Shown: piece after piece, positions 62,772 through 64,000 of the stretch | How positions within the stretch are numbered: position 1 is the stretch's first letter | Layout: every line of letters starts with the position of its first letter | Origin: Halpernia humi | Lineage (GTDB): Bacteria > Bacteroidota > Bacteroidia > Flavobacteriales > Weeksellaceae | Direction: 5' to 3' | Assembly: GCF_900108025.1 (NCBI RefSeq) | Contig: NZ_FNUS01000003.1 | Location: 62,001-126,000 of the forward strand | Length of the DNA stretch: 64,000 bases | Notes under the pieces: generated by a model | The model's input: only the letters and a program-made list of their open reading frames with translations | Database searches by the model: none | Told to the model about the DNA's origin: nothing | Program-made: the position numbers and the translations under genes

Positions 62772-64000
62772 ATGAATAATAAATTTTCAACTGGTTTAAA
62801 CGAAGTTTTTAAACACAGTAAAAGCGAGGCAAAAAGACTGCACAGTGAATTTCTGAATACAGAACATTTCCTTTTAGGCATTATAGATTCTGAAAATTCG
62901 GCGAAAGAAATTCTTCGACTTTTGAAAGCCGACTTTACGCAAATAAAAAGAAAAATAGAAACAATGACGGTTGGAAATTCTAACCCATTTGCAACAAGAG
63001 ATTCTGATAAAATTTCTTTTACAAAATTGGCAGATCAGGCTATAAAACGTTCTGAATTGGAATGCCGACTTTACAAAGCAGGCGAAATAAATACCGTTCA
63101 TTTGCTTTTAGGAATTCTTTATAAATCTGAAGACCCTGCCACACATATTTTGGATGCTTATGATATAGATTATGAAAAAGTTTCCCAAGAATATAAAAGT
63201 ATGCTGAAAAATTCTGGGCAAGCCCCAAAAGCAAGCGCTTTTGAAGATGATGACGAACGTGAAGAATTTGGACAAATGCGAAAACCCACTGGAAACATCG
63301 GTTCGGGGAAAAGTAAAACGCCAACTTTAGATAATTTTGGTAGAGATTTAACGGCTTTAGCAAAAGACGGAAAACTCGACCCCGTAATTGGGCGCGAAAA
63401 AGAAATTGAGCGCGTTTCTCAAATTTTATCGAGAAGGAAGAAAAATAATCCACTTTTAATTGGTGAACCTGGTGTTGGTAAATCTGCAATTGCGGAAGGT
63501 TTGGCTTTAAGAATTCAGCAGAAAAAAGTTTCTAGAGTGCTTTATGGTAAACGTGTGATTACTTTAGATTTAGCAAGTTTGGTTGCAGGAACAAAATACC
63601 GCGGCCAATTTGAAGAAAGAATGAAAGCCATAATGACGGAATTGGAAAAAAACAGAGACGTTATTTTATTTATTGATGAATTGCATACAATTGTTGGCGC
63701 AGGAAGTTCAACAGGAAGTTTAGACGCTTCTAATATGTTTAAACCTGCATTGGCAAGGGGAGAAATTCAATGCATTGGTGCCACAACTTTAGATGAATAC
63801 AGACAATATATTGAGAAAGATGGCGCTTTAGAAAGACGTTTCCAAAAAGTAATGGTTGAACCAACCAATATTGAAGAAACAATTTTAATTTTAAATCAAA
63901 TAAAAGATAAATACGAAGACCACCACAATGTTACCTATACCGAAGAAGCGATAAATGCTTGTGTGACTTTAACGGCAAGATATATTACAGACAGATTTCT
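62772..64000 (+). CDS. clpC: ClpC-type AAA+ chaperone of the Clp protease, 3' part missing
   Basis: The gene runs off the right edge; 409 codons are visible. Two Clp_N repeats ([21 protein letters not shown]) occupy residues 1-145, followed by the first AAA+ domain with Walker [14 protein letters not shown], Walker [16 protein letters not shown] and the [23 protein letters not shown] sensor and arginine-finger region. It unfolds proteins for ClpP or refolds them. It diverges from the glycosyltransferase operon. Confidence 0.95.
   Translation, partial: MNNKFSTGLNEVFKHSKSEAKRLHSEFLNTEHFLLGIIDSENSAKEILRLLKADFTQIKRKIETMTVGNSNPFATRDSDKISFTKLADQAIKRSELECRLYKAGEINTVHLLLGILYKSEDPATHILDAYDIDYEKVSQEYKSMLKNSGQAPKASAFEDDDEREEFGQMRKPTGNIGSGKSKTPTLDNFGRDLTALAKDGKLDPVIGREKEIERVSQILSRRKKNNPLLIGEPGVGKSAIAEGLALRIQQKKVSRVLYGKRVITLDLASLVAGTKYRGQFEERMKAIMTELEKNRDVILFIDELHTIVGAGSSTGSLDASNMFKPALARGEIQCIGATTLDEYRQYIEKDGALERRFQKVMVEPTNIEETILILNQIKDKYEDHHNVTYTEEAINACVTLTARYITDRF

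Noticed and set aside
62681-63489. Minus-strand open frames over the right end
   Set aside because: They are shadows of clpC, which is recognisable throughout but lacks a stop inside the window.
1-64000. CRISPR arrays, transposases, phage genes or defence systems
   Set aside because: None could be recognised; repeated sequences are too few and not regularly spaced for CRISPR.

Overview
The window reads as an AT-rich chromosome segment of a flavobacterium, most likely family Weeksellaceae (Chryseobacterium/Kaistella-like). The grounds are a SusC/SusD pair, LptD and TonB systems of the Bacteroidota type, a GYDIA-type GHMP kinase, BshC, single-chain glycyl-tRNA synthetase, DUF4252/DUF4407/DUF5689/DUF6146 families, and several promoters matching the Bacteroidota sigma-70 pattern TTTG-N19/20-TAnnTTTG. 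Both ends cut a gene: a DUF4252 protein on the left and clpC on the right. Most of the window is ordinary core genome; accessory material sits in a few pockets.

Layout. 1-4.6 kb: an ECF sigma factor operon with a probable membrane anti-sigma protein, diverging from an HtrA/Deg protease, then RidA and a small membrane protein. 4.6-9.2 kb: lptD diverging from an N-acetylmuramoyl-L-alanine amidase, then tRNA-Glu, rpsT, tRNA-Glu. 9.2-11.7 kb: an arsenate reductase-like/ACR3 pair with palindromes upstream but no arsR, then aroQ. 11.7-22.8 kb, mostly minus strand: DUF4407, pckA, a GHMP kinase, fabD, a LysM/periplasmic-binding fusion, bshC and a porin. 22.9-27.3 kb: a SusC/SusD pair. 27.4-32.2 kb: rimP-nusA-infB with a clear promoter and a terminator-like hairpin in its leader. 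32.3-35.3 kb: rfbB and rfbA separated by a 1-kb insert holding a broken four-helix-bundle gene and a small exported protein, bordered by oppositely oriented TTTGAGT/ACTCAAA repeats. 35.6-41.9 kb: a DUF5689 lipoprotein, a large TonB-dependent receptor, a secreted endonuclease/exonuclease/phosphatase and a DUF6146 lipoprotein. 41.9-46.3 kb: msrB, DUF445 and exbB-exbD-tonB. 46.3-56.5 kb: DUF885, hemD, hemE, DUF4184, sufS, glyS and folC, with repeat-rich spacers on both sides of glyS. 56.5-57.9 kb: tRNA-Val followed by a small accessory pocket in which two unrelated small genes each carry the same 181-bp repeat upstream. 57.9-64 kb: a methyltransferase, a surface-glycan glycosyltransferase operon that contains sufE, and clpC.

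How they work together. ExbB-ExbD-TonB would energise the two TonB-dependent receptors. LptD, the LysM protein, the amidase and HtrA serve the envelope. The rfb genes and the glycosyltransferases supply surface polysaccharide. SufS and SufE belong to one sulfur-transfer pathway but lie about 10 kb apart.

The best candidates for something new are the gene-plus-repeat array at 56.6-57.8 kb and the putative nucleic-acid scavenging cluster at 35.7-41.3 kb. Next are the leader hairpin of the nusA operon, the in-frame partial copy of the glyS 3' end, and the LysM/periplasmic-binding fusion. I see no CRISPR array, transposase, integrase or recognisable defence system.
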